Counted from the stretch's first letter, positions 17,942 to 26,392 are shown. The stretch: DNA of 64,000 bases from an uncultured Collinsella sp. (GCA_900541175.1 UQIT01000004.1:1-64000); one strand, 5' to 3'. Numbers and translations are program-made. Notes: generated from the letters alone by a model not told the origin.

Positions 17942-18991
17942 TTAGAGGAACATCATGAACAGCTTGGCCATGACAAAGCTGATGAGTCCGCAGGCGGGGA
18001 AGGTGAAGAACCAGGTGAACATCATGTCCTTGACGACTCCGAAGTTGATGGCCGAGAGGCGCTTGACGGCACCGACGCCCATGATGGCGCAGGTCTTGAT
18101 GTGTGTGGAGGACACGGGGATGCCGGTAAGGGTGGCAAGCAGCAGGTTCGCGGCGCCCGCGAGGTCGGCGGAGAAGCCCTGATACTTCTCGAGCTTAACC
18201 ATGCTCTGGCCGACGGACTTGATGATGCGCTCACCGCCCACGCTGGTACCGATACCCATAGTGGCCGAGCACAGCAGCATAATCCAGATGGGGATGCCGG
18301 CATCGCCGACGCTGGTCTGGCCGTTTGCGAAGGCCACGCCTAAAAAGAGCACGCCGATGAACTTCTGTCCATCCTGCGCGCCGTGCATAAAGCTCATGGC
18401 CGCAGCGCTCGCGATCTGAGCGTATTTAAAGAAGACATTGGCACGTCGCCTGTTGGCGGCGGCGAAAAGAATCGAGACGAGTTTGCACAGGACCCAGCCC
18501 ATGACAAAGCCCAGGCCGATGGAGAGCGCCAGGCCGTAGATGACCTTCATCCACTCGTGGACGTTGACGCTGCTCGCGCCGCCGAGGGCGATAGCGGCAC
18601 CGGTCAGGCCGGCGATAAGGCTGTGGCTTTGCGAGGTGGGGATGCCAAAACGCGACGCTGTGGCGCCGTAGACGACGATGGAGAACAGCGCCGCGCACAG
18701 ACAGGCGAGCGCCATGGTGCTGTTTCCGCCAAAGTCGACGATATGTGAGATGGTGTTGGCGACGCTCGCATTAAAGTGCGTCATGATGAGCACGCCGAGG
18801 AAGTTGAATGCGGCGCTCATGAGAATGGCGGCGCGGGCGGGCATGCAACGCGTAGTGACGCAGGTCGCGATGGCGTTGGGCGCGTCGGTCCATCCATTGA
18901 CGAAGATGGCGCCCAACGCGAGGATCACGGTGACGGCAAGGACTGGGTTCGACACAATTTGGCCGAGGAAGGTTGAGAACGTTACGTCCAT
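17942..18991 (-). CDS. pit: Inorganic phosphate transporter, Pit family
   Basis: Low-affinity metal-phosphate/H+ symporter in the membrane. It has about ten hydrophobic helices, with the duplicated Pit signature visible as NGWTDAPNAIATCVTTR near the N terminus and SAAAMSFMHGAQDGQKFIGV in the second half (usual GxNDxxNA and GxND forms are slightly altered here to GWTDAPNA and GAQDGQK). It is 349 aa. It complements the high-affinity Pst system at 9-13 kb. The 250-bp upstream region, shared with a divergent small gene, should hold both promoters. Confidence 0.9.
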   Translation of the reverse strand: MDVTFSTFLGQIVSNPVLAVTVILALGAIFVNGWTDAPNAIATCVTTRCMPARAAILMSAAFNFLGVLIMTHFNASVANTISHIVDFGGNSTMALACLCAALFSIVVYGATASRFGIPTSQSHSLIAGLTGAAIALGGASSVNVHEWMKVIYGLALSIGLGFVMGWVLCKLVSILFAAANRRRANVFFKYAQIASAAAMSFMHGAQDGQKFIGVLFLGVAFANGQTSVGDAGIPIWIMLLCSATMGIGTSVGGERIIKSVGQSMVKLEKYQGFSADLAGAANLLLATLTGIPVSSTHIKTCAIMGVGAVKRLSAINFGVVKDMMFTWFFTFPACGLISFVMAKLFMMFL

Positions 18992-19241
18992 ATATGGGCT
19001 TTCTCGAAGTTTGCAGGCACGTTACAAAAACATGATAAATCGTATCACCTCCTGTGGGTTTCTTAACGGAGTTCTGACGTGAGAAGTGGATTTTTTGGCA
19101 CTAAAATTGAATATTAGTCCTGTTGACCGCGGGTATTCTTTTTGCTAACACGCCATGCGGACACGTGCGATTGCTCCGACACTCCAAAACCACAGTCTGT
19201 TCGCTTTACAACATGCAAACATGCGTTCGATAATAGGAGAC

Positions 19242-19580
19242 ATGGAATATCGACAGACAGATGGCAAAACTCGGCGCGTGCACAAGCAGTATGTGGACGT
19301 CGTGGCTCGCATCCTCGCGGGCGGACAGGTCGTGCCGGTCACCGTCTGCTGGGTCGACGGTCGTTGCTTTACGATTGACGAGATTGTCTCGACCACTGGG
19401 TTTGGCCTGACGGTTCACGGCATTCGTACGGCAACCTATAAGGTGCGTTTTGGCGGGCATGCGACCGAGTTGTATCTGGAGGACCAGACGCGTGAACGAC
19501 CAGATGGCTCGCAGGCCCATCTGATGCGTTGGTGGGTGTGGGCATTCGACCGTACGCTCGAGGGCGAGCGCCGTAGGTAA
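19242..19580 (+). CDS. Small conserved-looking protein of unknown function
   Basis: 112 aa from ATG 19242, with AGGAG only 2 bp upstream, an unusually short spacing; the frame stays open to 19155. The sequence is hydrophilic and beta-rich by eye: a VVPVTVCWVDGRCFTIDE segment, an aromatic tail ending RWWVWAFDRTLEGERRR, no signal and no membrane helix. The pattern of a 'W-x-D-G-R-x-F' strand followed by a Trp-rich end recalls small actinobacterial domains of the DUF6504 type, but I cannot confirm this. GATAAT at 19229-19234 could be a -10. It is divergent from pit. Confidence 0.65.
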   Translation: MEYRQTDGKTRRVHKQYVDVVARILAGGQVVPVTVCWVDGRCFTIDEIVSTTGFGLTVHGIRTATYKVRFGGHATELYLEDQTRERPDGSQAHLMRWWVWAFDRTLEGERRR

Positions 19581-19659
19581 GGACGTACGGCATTCGGGTA
19601 CAATGACAGGAATCTTGTCACCTACGGCGCTGTCGCGGCGCTTTTGAAAGGACGAACCT

Positions 19660-20355
19660 ATGAACGATATCCAGGGCTATCAGAACGGCCCCGTCGAGAC
19701 CGGCGCAAGCCGTGCCAAGGAGATGTCGCCGCGCGCGTACAATCTCGCCATGTCTGCCCTGATCTTCTTGGGCTTTTGCGCCATGGGTGCCGGCGCCTAC
19801 TTTACGAGCACCATGTCGTTTGCGCGCATGATGATGAACGGCGCCGCCTTGCCGCTGGTCTTTGGCTCGTTTATTTTGACCATCGTCGGCATGGTCATGA
19901 TGTCGGCCGCCGCCAGCAAGCAGTCCGTGGGCCTGTCCCTTGTGGGCTACGTAATCTTTGCGAGTACCTTTGGCCTGACCGCGTCGTTTGGCCTTGCCAA
20001 CTACGACCTGCCCACCATCAACACTGCCTTTATCGCCACGGCCGCCATCACCTTTGTCTTTGGCGCCTTGGGCGTGACGTTCCCCAAGTTTTTCCAGCGC
20101 GTATATGGCATCGGTTTTGGCATTCTGCTCGCCACTATTCTGGTTGAGATCGTGCTGATGTTCATGGGTGTCTCGCAGACCATCACCGACCTGATCGTGA
20201 TCGTGGTGTTTGCCGGCTTTATTGGCTACGACACCTATGTTGCCACGACGGTGCCGCCTACGCTGCCCAACGCCGTGCTCATGGCGTCCAATCTATTCGT
20301 GGACATTATCAACGTGTTCCTGCGCATCCTGAACATCCTTGGCCGTCGCGACTAG
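19660..20355 (+). CDS. Bax inhibitor-1 / YccA family membrane protein
   Basis: Seven-helix membrane protein of the BI-1 (TMBIM) family; bacterial members such as YetJ are pH-sensitive calcium leak channels, and others interact with FtsH. Helices fill residues 28 to 228. The C-terminal half shows FGALGVTFPKFF, the GFIGYDTYVATT loop with its conserved Asp, and NLFVDIINVFLRILNILGRRD, the typical closing segment. It has 231 aa with GAAAGGAC before the ATG. A terminator follows. Confidence 0.88.
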   Translation: MNDIQGYQNGPVETGASRAKEMSPRAYNLAMSALIFLGFCAMGAGAYFTSTMSFARMMMNGAALPLVFGSFILTIVGMVMMSAAASKQSVGLSLVGYVIFASTFGLTASFGLANYDLPTINTAFIATAAITFVFGALGVTFPKFFQRVYGIGFGILLATILVEIVLMFMGVSQTITDLIVIVVFAGFIGYDTYVATTVPPTLPNAVLMASNLFVDIINVFLRILNILGRRD

Positions 20356-20401
20356 TGGCGAATTGCGGCGGTGCTTGCCGTACGTGTAAATCGATGCGAA
20401 A

Positions 20402-20427
20402 GGCGGTCCTTCGGGGCCGTCTTTTTT
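20402..20427 (+). terminator. Rho-independent terminator of the Bax-inhibitor-1 gene
   Basis: GGCGGTCC-TTCG-GGGCCGTC (8 bp with G-T pairs, UUCG tetraloop) followed by TTTTTT. Confidence 0.9.
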
Positions 20428-20493
20428 GTACGCTGCGGGGTATCATGGATGGGAAAAGCCGATAGCGGCAGAGACCGAGAAAGGTGACCACTT

Positions 20494-21597
20494 ATGGCAG
20501 ACGTCGACAACAGGAACCGTAACCGCAGGTCCAACCGAGCGGGTCAGCCCAATCCCAAGCGCGAGGCGCGTGCCAAGGCCGCCGAGCGTCACGTGGCAAC
20601 TGTGTCCGAAGCGTGCGCCAAGGATATCGAGCGTTCGCTTGCCGGTGTTCGCGAGTTTGACGGTATGCCTGCCGGCTTTGTCTCGGCGATGAAGGCCAAG
20701 GTTCAGAGTGCTGTGGCCGCCGAAGAACAGGTTGCCGAGGACGTCGAGGGCGCGGAGGCTGCCGAGGTCGAGGCAGCGCTCGAGCCCGTCGAGGAAATCG
20801 CTGAAGCTGAGTCCGCGCCTGCTGAGGAGCCCGCTCCGGTTCTGCCTGAGGTCACCGTGCTCGATGCCTCCGCCACGCAGGCCATCTTGGACAACGGACG
20901 TGGCTATGCGCAGTTCTGCGACATGGCCGTGCTCGCCTTTGCCTCGTTCACCAACCCGGGCGGTGGCTATATTCAGGGTTATCTGGGCCAGGAGGCTACG
21001 CTGTGCGCCGATTCGTATCTGTACAACGTTCTCGATAAGCAACGCAAATGGTACGGCGAGAACCGTCGTCGTAACATCAACTGCGAGCTTTACCGCAACC
21101 GTGCGCTGGTGGTGCCTGCGGTGCGCTTCGACCGCAACCACGTGCATGCGTATGCCGACGTAATCGTCGCCGCTGCACCCAACGCCAAGCGCGCTCGCCA
21201 GGAGTACCGCGTGAGCGACGATGCCTTGCTTGACGCCCTGCGCGACCGTATTCGCTTTGTGCTTGCTATCTGCGATGAGCTGGGTCGCGAGAAACTCGTA
21301 TTGGGTGCTTGGGGCTGCGACAACAACGGCTTTGACGCCGAGGCCGTGGCCGAGCTCTTCCGCAAGGAGCTCGCGTCGGGCGACTTTAAGGTCAAGCAAG
21401 TCTTCTTTGCCGTGCCTTCTACGCGCTGGGATGAGGATTTTGCCAAGTTCGAGCACGTGCTGGCAAACTTCCCCGAGCGCAACGAGGAGTCCTATGCTCA
21501 GGTTGCCGCTCGCGCTGCGGCAGCTCGCGCCGCCGAGCAGGCCCAGGCTGCTACCGAGGATGATGAGGACGAGGACGATTGGCGCAAGTACCTGTAA
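20494..21597 (+). CDS. TIGR02452-type (microbial PARG/macro-like) protein with altered QEE motif
   Basis: Resembles the DUF2263/TIGR02452 group of bacterial poly(ADP-ribose) glycohydrolases. Residues 1-75 are basic and helical, 76-117 an acidic Ala/Glu linker, and about 120-335 the catalytic-like domain. FASFTNPGGGYIQGYLGQEA carries the GGG at residues 156-158, but the usual GGG-x6-8-QEE signature reads QEA at 166-168: the second glutamate, the catalytic one in characterised PARGs, is alanine. LGAWGCDNNGFDAEAVAELF matches the family's C-terminal GAWGCGxxxN region. It has 367 aa with GAAAGGTG before the ATG. It could bind ADP-ribose without hydrolysing it. Confidence 0.85.
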   Translation: MADVDNRNRNRRSNRAGQPNPKREARAKAAERHVATVSEACAKDIERSLAGVREFDGMPAGFVSAMKAKVQSAVAAEEQVAEDVEGAEAAEVEAALEPVEEIAEAESAPAEEPAPVLPEVTVLDASATQAILDNGRGYAQFCDMAVLAFASFTNPGGGYIQGYLGQEATLCADSYLYNVLDKQRKWYGENRRRNINCELYRNRALVVPAVRFDRNHVHAYADVIVAAAPNAKRARQEYRVSDDALLDALRDRIRFVLAICDELGREKLVLGAWGCDNNGFDAEAVAELFRKELASGDFKVKQVFFAVPSTRWDEDFAKFEHVLANFPERNEESYAQVAARAAAARAAEQAQAATEDDEDEDDWRKYL

Positions 21598-21623
21598 CCG
21601 GTACGTGTTGACAGATAGGTCGA

Positions 21624-21656
21624 GCCGGCGGGAGAGGCTGCTCCCGCCGGCTTTTT
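21624..21656 (+). terminator. Rho-independent terminator of the PARG-like gene
   Basis: An 11-bp perfect stem GCCGGCGGGAG/CTCCCGCCGGC with a 6-nt loop is followed by TTTTT. Confidence 0.93.
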
Positions 21657-21676
21657 ACTAAAAGGAAGGGCTTACG

Positions 21677-22336
21677 ATGAAAAACGTTCTATGCTTTGGC
21701 GACAGCAACACCTATGGTTACGATCCGGCGGGCATGCGCGACGGCACCGCGGTGCGCTATGCGCGGGATGTGCGCTGGTGTGGCGTGGCCCAACGTGACT
21801 TAGGCGAGGGCTGGCATGTAATTGAAGAAGGCCTCAACGGCCGCACGACGGTACGCGACGACATGTGCCATCTGGACACCAATCTTAACGGCATTCGCGC
21901 GCTTCCGATGATGCTCGAGGCCCATAAGCCGCTGGACGCCATTGTGATCATGCTGGGCACCAACGACTGCAAGACGGTCTTTAACGTGACGGCTGCCGAT
22001 ATCGCTCGTGGCGCCATGGCGCTGATTCGCGCCGTCCGCGCGTTTCCGTGGACCGACGCTGCGCCTTGTCCGCGCATTCTGCTGATGGCGCCTATCAAGA
22101 TTAAGCCGCAAATCGCCGACGTATATATGACCGATTTTGACGAGCATTCCGTAGAAGCCTCGGAACATTTTGGTGAGTACTACGCGCATGTGGCTGAGCA
22201 GTTTGGCTGCGACTTTTTGAATGCCGCCGACTTTGCCGAGCCGGGCGATATCGACTATCTGCATATGATGCCCGAAAGCCATGAGAGCCTGGGTCACGCC
22301 GTGGCAGCCAAGCTCCAAGAGATGCTCGGTGAGTAG
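21677..22336 (+). CDS. SGNH/GDSL-family esterase
   Basis: Cytoplasmic SGNH hydrolase related to arylesterases and carbohydrate acetylesterases. Block I is CFGDSNTYGYDP with the nucleophile Ser, block II Gly lies in GLNGRTT, block III is MLGTNDCKT, and the catalytic His is likely in PESHESLGHAVA. It has 219 aa, no signal peptide, and AAAGGAAGGG upstream. The substrate is unknown. Confidence 0.9.
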   Translation: MKNVLCFGDSNTYGYDPAGMRDGTAVRYARDVRWCGVAQRDLGEGWHVIEEGLNGRTTVRDDMCHLDTNLNGIRALPMMLEAHKPLDAIVIMLGTNDCKTVFNVTAADIARGAMALIRAVRAFPWTDAAPCPRILLMAPIKIKPQIADVYMTDFDEHSVEASEHFGEYYAHVAEQFGCDFLNAADFAEPGDIDYLHMMPESHESLGHAVAAKLQEMLGE

Positions 22337-22348
22337 CGCGACCCCAAA

Positions 22349-22410
22349 CCACCGCAAAGGTGCCTGTCCCCTTTGCGGTGGTTCAAAGGGGGCGGGCGCC
22401 TTTGCGGTGG
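22349..22410. repeat. Hairpin with a third copy of its arm (CCACCGCAAAGG)
   Basis: CCACCGCAAAGG (22349-22360) faces its exact complement CCTTTGCGGTGG at 22370-22381, and the same arm recurs at 22399-22410. Two alternative hairpins can form. It lies between the convergent SGNH gene and thiD and may terminate both; the CACCGCAA core also appears in the 65-bp palindromes at 26314 and 47069. Confidence 0.75.
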
Positions 22411-22425
22411 CTTGGGCTGCGAATC

Positions 22426-23256
22426 TTAATACTGCCACATGTGGTTGACAGGGCCGGAGCCTTTGCCCATGTTCAGGCCGGCGGCCAGAGCGCCTGTCAG
22501 GTAGGCCTTGCCGGCGTTGACGGCATCGGCAAGATCCATGCCCTGGGCCAGCGCGCAGGCGATGGCGGACGAGAGCGTGCATCCGGTGCCGTGCGTGTTG
22601 TCGGTCTCGATGCGCTTGTGGCGGAACCACGTGGTGAGTGGATCTCCAAGATGGTTGCCCTCGTCATCGAGTGGCGCGGGTTCGGCCAGTACATCGTTGG
22701 CCTCGTTGACAAGATGCCCGCCCTTAACGAGGGATGCGCAACCAAAGCGGCGGGTGAGGAGCATGGCAGCATTTTGCTGCGTGCGCTCGGAGTCGACCTC
22801 GTAGTCGAGCAGGGCCATGGCCTCGGGAATATTGGGCGTGATAACCGTCGCTAGCGGGAACAGGCGGCGGGTGAGCGCCTCGGCGGCATCTTCGGCAATC
22901 AGCCGTGCGCCCGAGGTGGCTACCATGACGGGGTCGACTACCACGTTTGTCGCGTTCCAAGCGCTCAGGCGGTCGGCGATAACATCGATAATCTCGGCAG
23001 AGGAAACCGTGCCAATCTTAACGGCGTTGGGGCGGATATCGTCAAAAACGGCATCGATCTGCGCCGCGACAATATCCGGGGAGATGTTCTGCACGGCGGT
23101 GACGCCCAGGGTGTTCTGTGCGGTGATGGCGGTGATGGCCGTCTCGGCATACAGGCGGTGTGCCGTGATGGTCTTGATGTCGGCCTGAATGCCGGCGCCA
23201 CCGCTGGAATCGGATCCTGCGATGGATAGAACGGCAGGTACCTTACTGCGATCCAT
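22426..23256 (-). CDS. thiD: Hydroxymethylpyrimidine/phosphomethylpyrimidine kinase
   Basis: Phosphorylates HMP and HMP-P in thiamine synthesis. Ribokinase-fold motifs are AVLSIAGSDSSGGAGIQADI at the N terminus, VVVDPVMVATSGARL, ITPNIPEAMALL, LVKGGHL and the anion-hole segment THGTGCTLSSAIACALAQG. It has 276 aa, with AAGGGAGC 6 bp before ATG 23256. It is downstream of thiC on the same strand, separated by a terminator-like hairpin, so partial cotranscription from the TPP-controlled promoter is possible. Confidence 0.95.
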   Translation of the reverse strand: MDRSKVPAVLSIAGSDSSGGAGIQADIKTITAHRLYAETAITAITAQNTLGVTAVQNISPDIVAAQIDAVFDDIRPNAVKIGTVSSAEIIDVIADRLSAWNATNVVVDPVMVATSGARLIAEDAAEALTRRLFPLATVITPNIPEAMALLDYEVDSERTQQNAAMLLTRRFGCASLVKGGHLVNEANDVLAEPAPLDDEGNHLGDPLTTWFRHKRIETDNTHGTGCTLSSAIACALAQGMDLADAVNAGKAYLTGALAAGLNMGKGSGPVNHMWQY

Positions 23257-23313
23257 GTTCGCTCCCTTGTTCGGTCGGAATCAAATGGGTCTATAAGCCA
23301 GCATTATAAAGAT

Positions 23314-23343
23314 GCCCGGGCCGACTCTATGTCGAACCCGGGC
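23314..23343 (-). terminator. Hairpin between thiC and thiD
   Basis: GCCCGGG/CCCGGGC with an inner CGAC/GTCG stem, followed on the minus strand by ATCTTTAT. The T-tract is weak, so termination may be partial. Confidence 0.55.
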
Positions 23344-23437
23344 GGGCGATGCAATCTTTACGCAAATGCAAGCAAATGTTCACACGTCAACAATTGACAG
23401 GCACCAGCTCGCCGCCAGAAGCGGCCGCGGCGACAGG

Positions 23438-24772
23438 CTAGTCCTCCATGCCGAGGTCGATCGTGGTGCCCTCGAAGATTTTGTTGACGGTGCGGACGGC
23501 GCACATCTTGCCACACATGGTGCAAGTGCCCTCGGTGGCGGCGGGGGACTCCTCGTAGCGCTTCTTGCCCGTAACCGGGTCGAGCGCGCACTCCCACATG
23601 GCGTCCCAGTCAAGCTTGCGGCGTGCCTGGCCCATCTTGTCGTCCATGTCGCGGGCGTGGGGCACCTTTTTGGCGATGTCGGCGGCGTGTGCGGCGATCT
23701 TGGTGGCCATGAGGCCGTCGAGCACATCCTGGGCGTTGGGCAGGCATAGGTGCTCTGCCGGTGTCACGTAGCACAGGAAGTCGGCACCGGAGCTGGCGGA
23801 GATGGCGCCGCCGATGGCAGCGGTGATGTGGTCGTAACCCACGCCGATATCGGTCACCAGCGGCCCGAGCACATAGAACGGAGCATTGTGGCACAGGCGC
23901 TTCTGCAGTTTCATGTTGGCGGCGATCTCGTCGAGCGCCATGTGACCCGGGCCCTCGACCATGACCTGGACGCCGGCGGCCCAAGCGCGCTTGCACAGCT
24001 TGCCCAGCTCGATCATCTCAGCGGTCTCGGTGGCGTCGTTGGAGTCGTAGAGGCAGCCCGGGCGGCAGGAGTCGCCGAGCGAAATCGTCACGTCGTACTC
24101 GTGGCAAATCTCGAGCAACTCGTCGTAGAACTCATAGAACGGGTTCTCGTTACCGGTGACCTCCATCCAGCCAAACAGCAGTGAGCCGCCGCGGCTCACG
24201 ATGTTCATCAGGCGGCCGGTCTCCTTAAAGGTCTTGGTGACCGACTTGTTGATGCCGCAGTGAATGGTCATAAAGTCCACGCCGTCCTCGGCATGCGCGC
24301 GCACGACTTCGAACAGGTCGTCCTTGGTGAGCTTGACCAGCGGCTTTTCCATGTAGCCGATGGCGTCGTACATGGGGACGGTGCCTACCATGAGCGGCGT
24401 CTCGTCGATGAGCTGCTGGCGGAACTGGCGCGTCTTGCCCGAGTTGGAGAGGTCCATGATGGCGTCGGCGCCAAAGTCCTCGGCGATCTTGACCTTCTTC
24501 CATTCCTCGGCGGCATCGGCCTTGTCGCCCGAGATGCCCAAGTTTACGTTGACCTTGGTGGACAGGCCCTCACCGACGCCAAAGGCGCGCATGCCCTTTT
24601 TGATGTGCACAATATTGGCGGGAATGGCGATGCGGCCGTCGGCCACGCGCTCGCGGATGTACTCGGGGTCGCGATGCTCGCGCTCGGCGACTTCCTTCAT
24701 CTGCGGCGTGATCTGCCCGGCACGGGCGAAGTCGATTTGCGTGACGAGCTTGGGCTCGGTCTGTGTGCTCAT
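23438..24772 (-). CDS. thiC: Phosphomethylpyrimidine synthase ThiC
   Basis: Radical SAM enzyme converting AIR to HMP-P. Recognisable are IPANIVHIKKGMRAFGVGEG, KVNVNLGISGD, MDLSNSGKTRQFR, TIHCGINKSVTK, SRGGSLLFGWM and MVEGPGHMALDEI. The C-terminal iron-sulfur cysteines read CTMCGKMC (CX2CX3C), shorter by one residue than the CX2CX4C of the long ThiC form. It has 444 aa. The start is ATG 24772, with GAAGGGAG 8 bp upstream; this SD forms the end of the TPP riboswitch. An ATG at 24796 lies inside the riboswitch and is rejected. Confidence 0.95.
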   Translation of the reverse strand: MSTQTEPKLVTQIDFARAGQITPQMKEVAEREHRDPEYIRERVADGRIAIPANIVHIKKGMRAFGVGEGLSTKVNVNLGISGDKADAAEEWKKVKIAEDFGADAIMDLSNSGKTRQFRQQLIDETPLMVGTVPMYDAIGYMEKPLVKLTKDDLFEVVRAHAEDGVDFMTIHCGINKSVTKTFKETGRLMNIVSRGGSLLFGWMEVTGNENPFYEFYDELLEICHEYDVTISLGDSCRPGCLYDSNDATETAEMIELGKLCKRAWAAGVQVMVEGPGHMALDEIAANMKLQKRLCHNAPFYVLGPLVTDIGVGYDHITAAIGGAISASSGADFLCYVTPAEHLCLPNAQDVLDGLMATKIAAHAADIAKKVPHARDMDDKMGQARRKLDWDAMWECALDPVTGKKRYEESPAATEGTCTMCGKMCAVRTVNKIFEGTTIDLGMED

Positions 24773-24781
24773 TGGCACGGC

Positions 24782-24870
24782 TCCCTTCGTTGGCATTACC
24801 CATATCAGGTTTGCGGGTCAGGGCAGGCGCGCCCAGTCTCAGCCTGCCGTCTTGTCCTGCAAGCTCCCCG
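24782..24870 (-). promoter_or_regulatory. TPP riboswitch (THI element) controlling thiC
   Basis: On the minus strand the conserved THI-box parts are in order: GGGGAGC, a variable stem, GGCTGAGA, a GC-rich arm, GACCCGCAAACCTGATATGG, then GTAATGCCAACGAAGGGAG. The last stretch includes the thiC Shine-Dalgarno, so ligand binding should block translation initiation. A TATACT -10 candidate lies just upstream (24888-24893, minus strand). Confidence 0.95.
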
Positions 24871-24943
24871 TTTATGTAATGGGCTCAAGTATAGCCTGAA
24901 TGGGTACGATTGGGCCAACGAGCGTGCCTGTGGGGAGGCGAAC

Positions 24944-25459
24944 ATGGAAGACAAGCATCTATATCGAGAGACGCAATGGGACGTATCGGCCGAGGAAAGC
25001 CGTGCGCACCATGGCCTTGTCGCGATTGGCTTTGCGGTGCTTGCCGTGCTGGTGATTGCCTTTTGTATTTGGACGTTTGGCGGTCGCGGCGGCGCCGCCT
25101 GGGAGTTTGAGGCCGACGAGGGCCTGCCGATTATGACCATGAAAGTTTCCGGTGGCAACACGGTTGCCGCACCGGGCGACTATTGGTATCCGCGCGACGA
25201 GTTTATACAACTGCAGCTGAGCGGCGGGTCTATTCCTGGTGAGGAAATCGAACGCTTGACGTTTGATGCGACGCTCAAAACGCTGACGGTGAAGCTCAAA
25301 GATCAAGGCGACGTGCCCACGACGATGGATATCGCGCTGACGGAATGGCGCCTGGAGCCTCCGACGGGTGTTGCGGTGTCCGAGGTGGAGCATGTCAAGG
25401 TTACCTACCAAGATGGCTCGACAAGCGAGATTGCCAAAGCAGACGGCTTGGCGGAATAG
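24944..25459 (+). CDS. Membrane-anchored protein of unknown function
   Basis: 171 aa from ATG 24944, with GGGGAGG 5 bp upstream; the frame is open far upstream but that part is antisense to thiC and is excluded. Residues about 24-46 are one transmembrane helix (LVAIGFAVLAVLVIAFCIWT); the following 120 residues look like an extracytoplasmic beta-rich domain with GGNTVAAPGDYWYPRDEF and EVEHVKVTYQDGS. I do not recognise the family. It is divergent from thiC. Confidence 0.75.
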   Translation: MEDKHLYRETQWDVSAEESRAHHGLVAIGFAVLAVLVIAFCIWTFGGRGGAAWEFEADEGLPIMTMKVSGGNTVAAPGDYWYPRDEFIQLQLSGGSIPGEEIERLTFDATLKTLTVKLKDQGDVPTTMDIALTEWRLEPPTGVAVSEVEHVKVTYQDGSTSEIAKADGLAE

Positions 25460-25482
25460 CGGGGTGTTTGGAAACGGCGGAC

Positions 25483-26292
25483 CTATTGTGCCTGCGCGTT
25501 CATGAATACCAGGGTGTTTTTGTCTGAAAGCTCGGGGATGTGCCGATAGCCGATGTTGAATGCGGTAAGTTCGCTTGCATCCTCGAGCTTGTTTTCTGCC
25601 ATCCACCGCACCATGGAGCCGCGCGCCTTTTTGCTGGCGGTCGACCGTTGGATGGGCTTCCCGTTGCGGATGCCCTCGCCAAAGAGGCATGTGACGGCTG
25701 TGGCGTCGCCCGCGAGGTGGGGCAGAACGGCTTTGGCATACTCTACGCTGGCGAGGTTGACGATCGTGGTGTTTGAGCCTGCCGGGGCGATAGCCCGCGC
25801 GAGCTTATCGCTCCAAAATGCGTAGAGGTCTCGGGCACCGTCGACGACAAGCTTCGCGCCCATCTCCAGCCGATACGGTTCGACGGCATGAAAGGGACGA
25901 ACGCACCCGTAGAGGCCGGAGAGGATCCACAGATGGTCTTGCAGCCATGCGAGCTGTGCGGAATCCATCACCTCGGGTGCCATGCTCTGGTATTGAATGC
26001 CGTGGTAGGACATGACGGCAGGGGAGAGGTGACGGGCGAGTGCGGGATTGTCGAGATCGCCGCTTTTCAGGATGGGCCCGAACTCATGCAGTGTGTTGAG
26101 GCAAGGTCCCAGCAGTTTGTCACTCACGTTCCACAGCGCCTGCAGGCCGCCGCTGCCTTCATTCCGCTCGATATCTAGCAGTGCGCGGTGGAGGCGAGCC
26201 GTCTCGCGCACAAAGGGTGGGATGCCCAGGACTTCAAAAGCATCTTGGGCCGCGCGCATCTGCTTGGCGGGCGAAATGATGACCTGCAGCAT
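25483..26292 (-). CDS. yaaA: YaaA family (DUF328) peroxide-stress protein
   Basis: DUF328/YaaA protein; in E. coli it is OxyR-controlled, binds DNA and lowers free iron during H2O2 stress. Family features are LQVIISPAKQM at the N terminus, the LWILSGLYGCVRPFHAVEPY core (usually SGLYGxLRPxDxIxPYRLEM) followed by RLEMGAKL, and SKKARGSMVRWMAENK. It has 269 aa. The ATG 26292 start is preceded by AGAGGAGAG; the upstream in-frame extension crosses a palindromic repeat and is rejected. Confidence 0.92.
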   Translation of the reverse strand: MLQVIISPAKQMRAAQDAFEVLGIPPFVRETARLHRALLDIERNEGSGGLQALWNVSDKLLGPCLNTLHEFGPILKSGDLDNPALARHLSPAVMSYHGIQYQSMAPEVMDSAQLAWLQDHLWILSGLYGCVRPFHAVEPYRLEMGAKLVVDGARDLYAFWSDKLARAIAPAGSNTTIVNLASVEYAKAVLPHLAGDATAVTCLFGEGIRNGKPIQRSTASKKARGSMVRWMAENKLEDASELTAFNIGYRHIPELSDKNTLVFMNAQAQ

Positions 26293-26313
26293 GGACTCTC
26301 CTCTGCCAAAAAA

Positions 26314-26378
26314 GTTGCGGTGGAATACGGTCTGTTTTGGCCGTTTATGGGCCAGTTTAGTCCGTATTTCACCGCAAC
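26314..26378. repeat. 65-bp palindromic intergenic element, copy 1
   Basis: The outer arms GTTGCGGTGGAATACGG (26314-26330) and CCGTATTTCACCGCAAC (26362-26378) pair with one mismatch, and a weaker inner stem continues with GGCC pairs. Its length and arm sequence match the element at 47069-47133. It lies between the M18 aminopeptidase and yaaA genes, both on the minus strand, and may terminate the former. Confidence 0.85.
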
Positions 26379-26392
26379 TGATGAAGGGTTGG

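Noticed and set aside
19044..19053. ATCACCTCCT resembling the 3' end of 16S rRNA
   Set aside because: Only ten bases match and no rRNA flanks it; on the minus strand it is just an SD-like string followed by a 3-codon frame.
24260..24943. N-terminal extension of the small membrane protein at 24944
   Set aside because: It is antisense to thiC and the TPP riboswitch; a strong SD supports ATG 24944.
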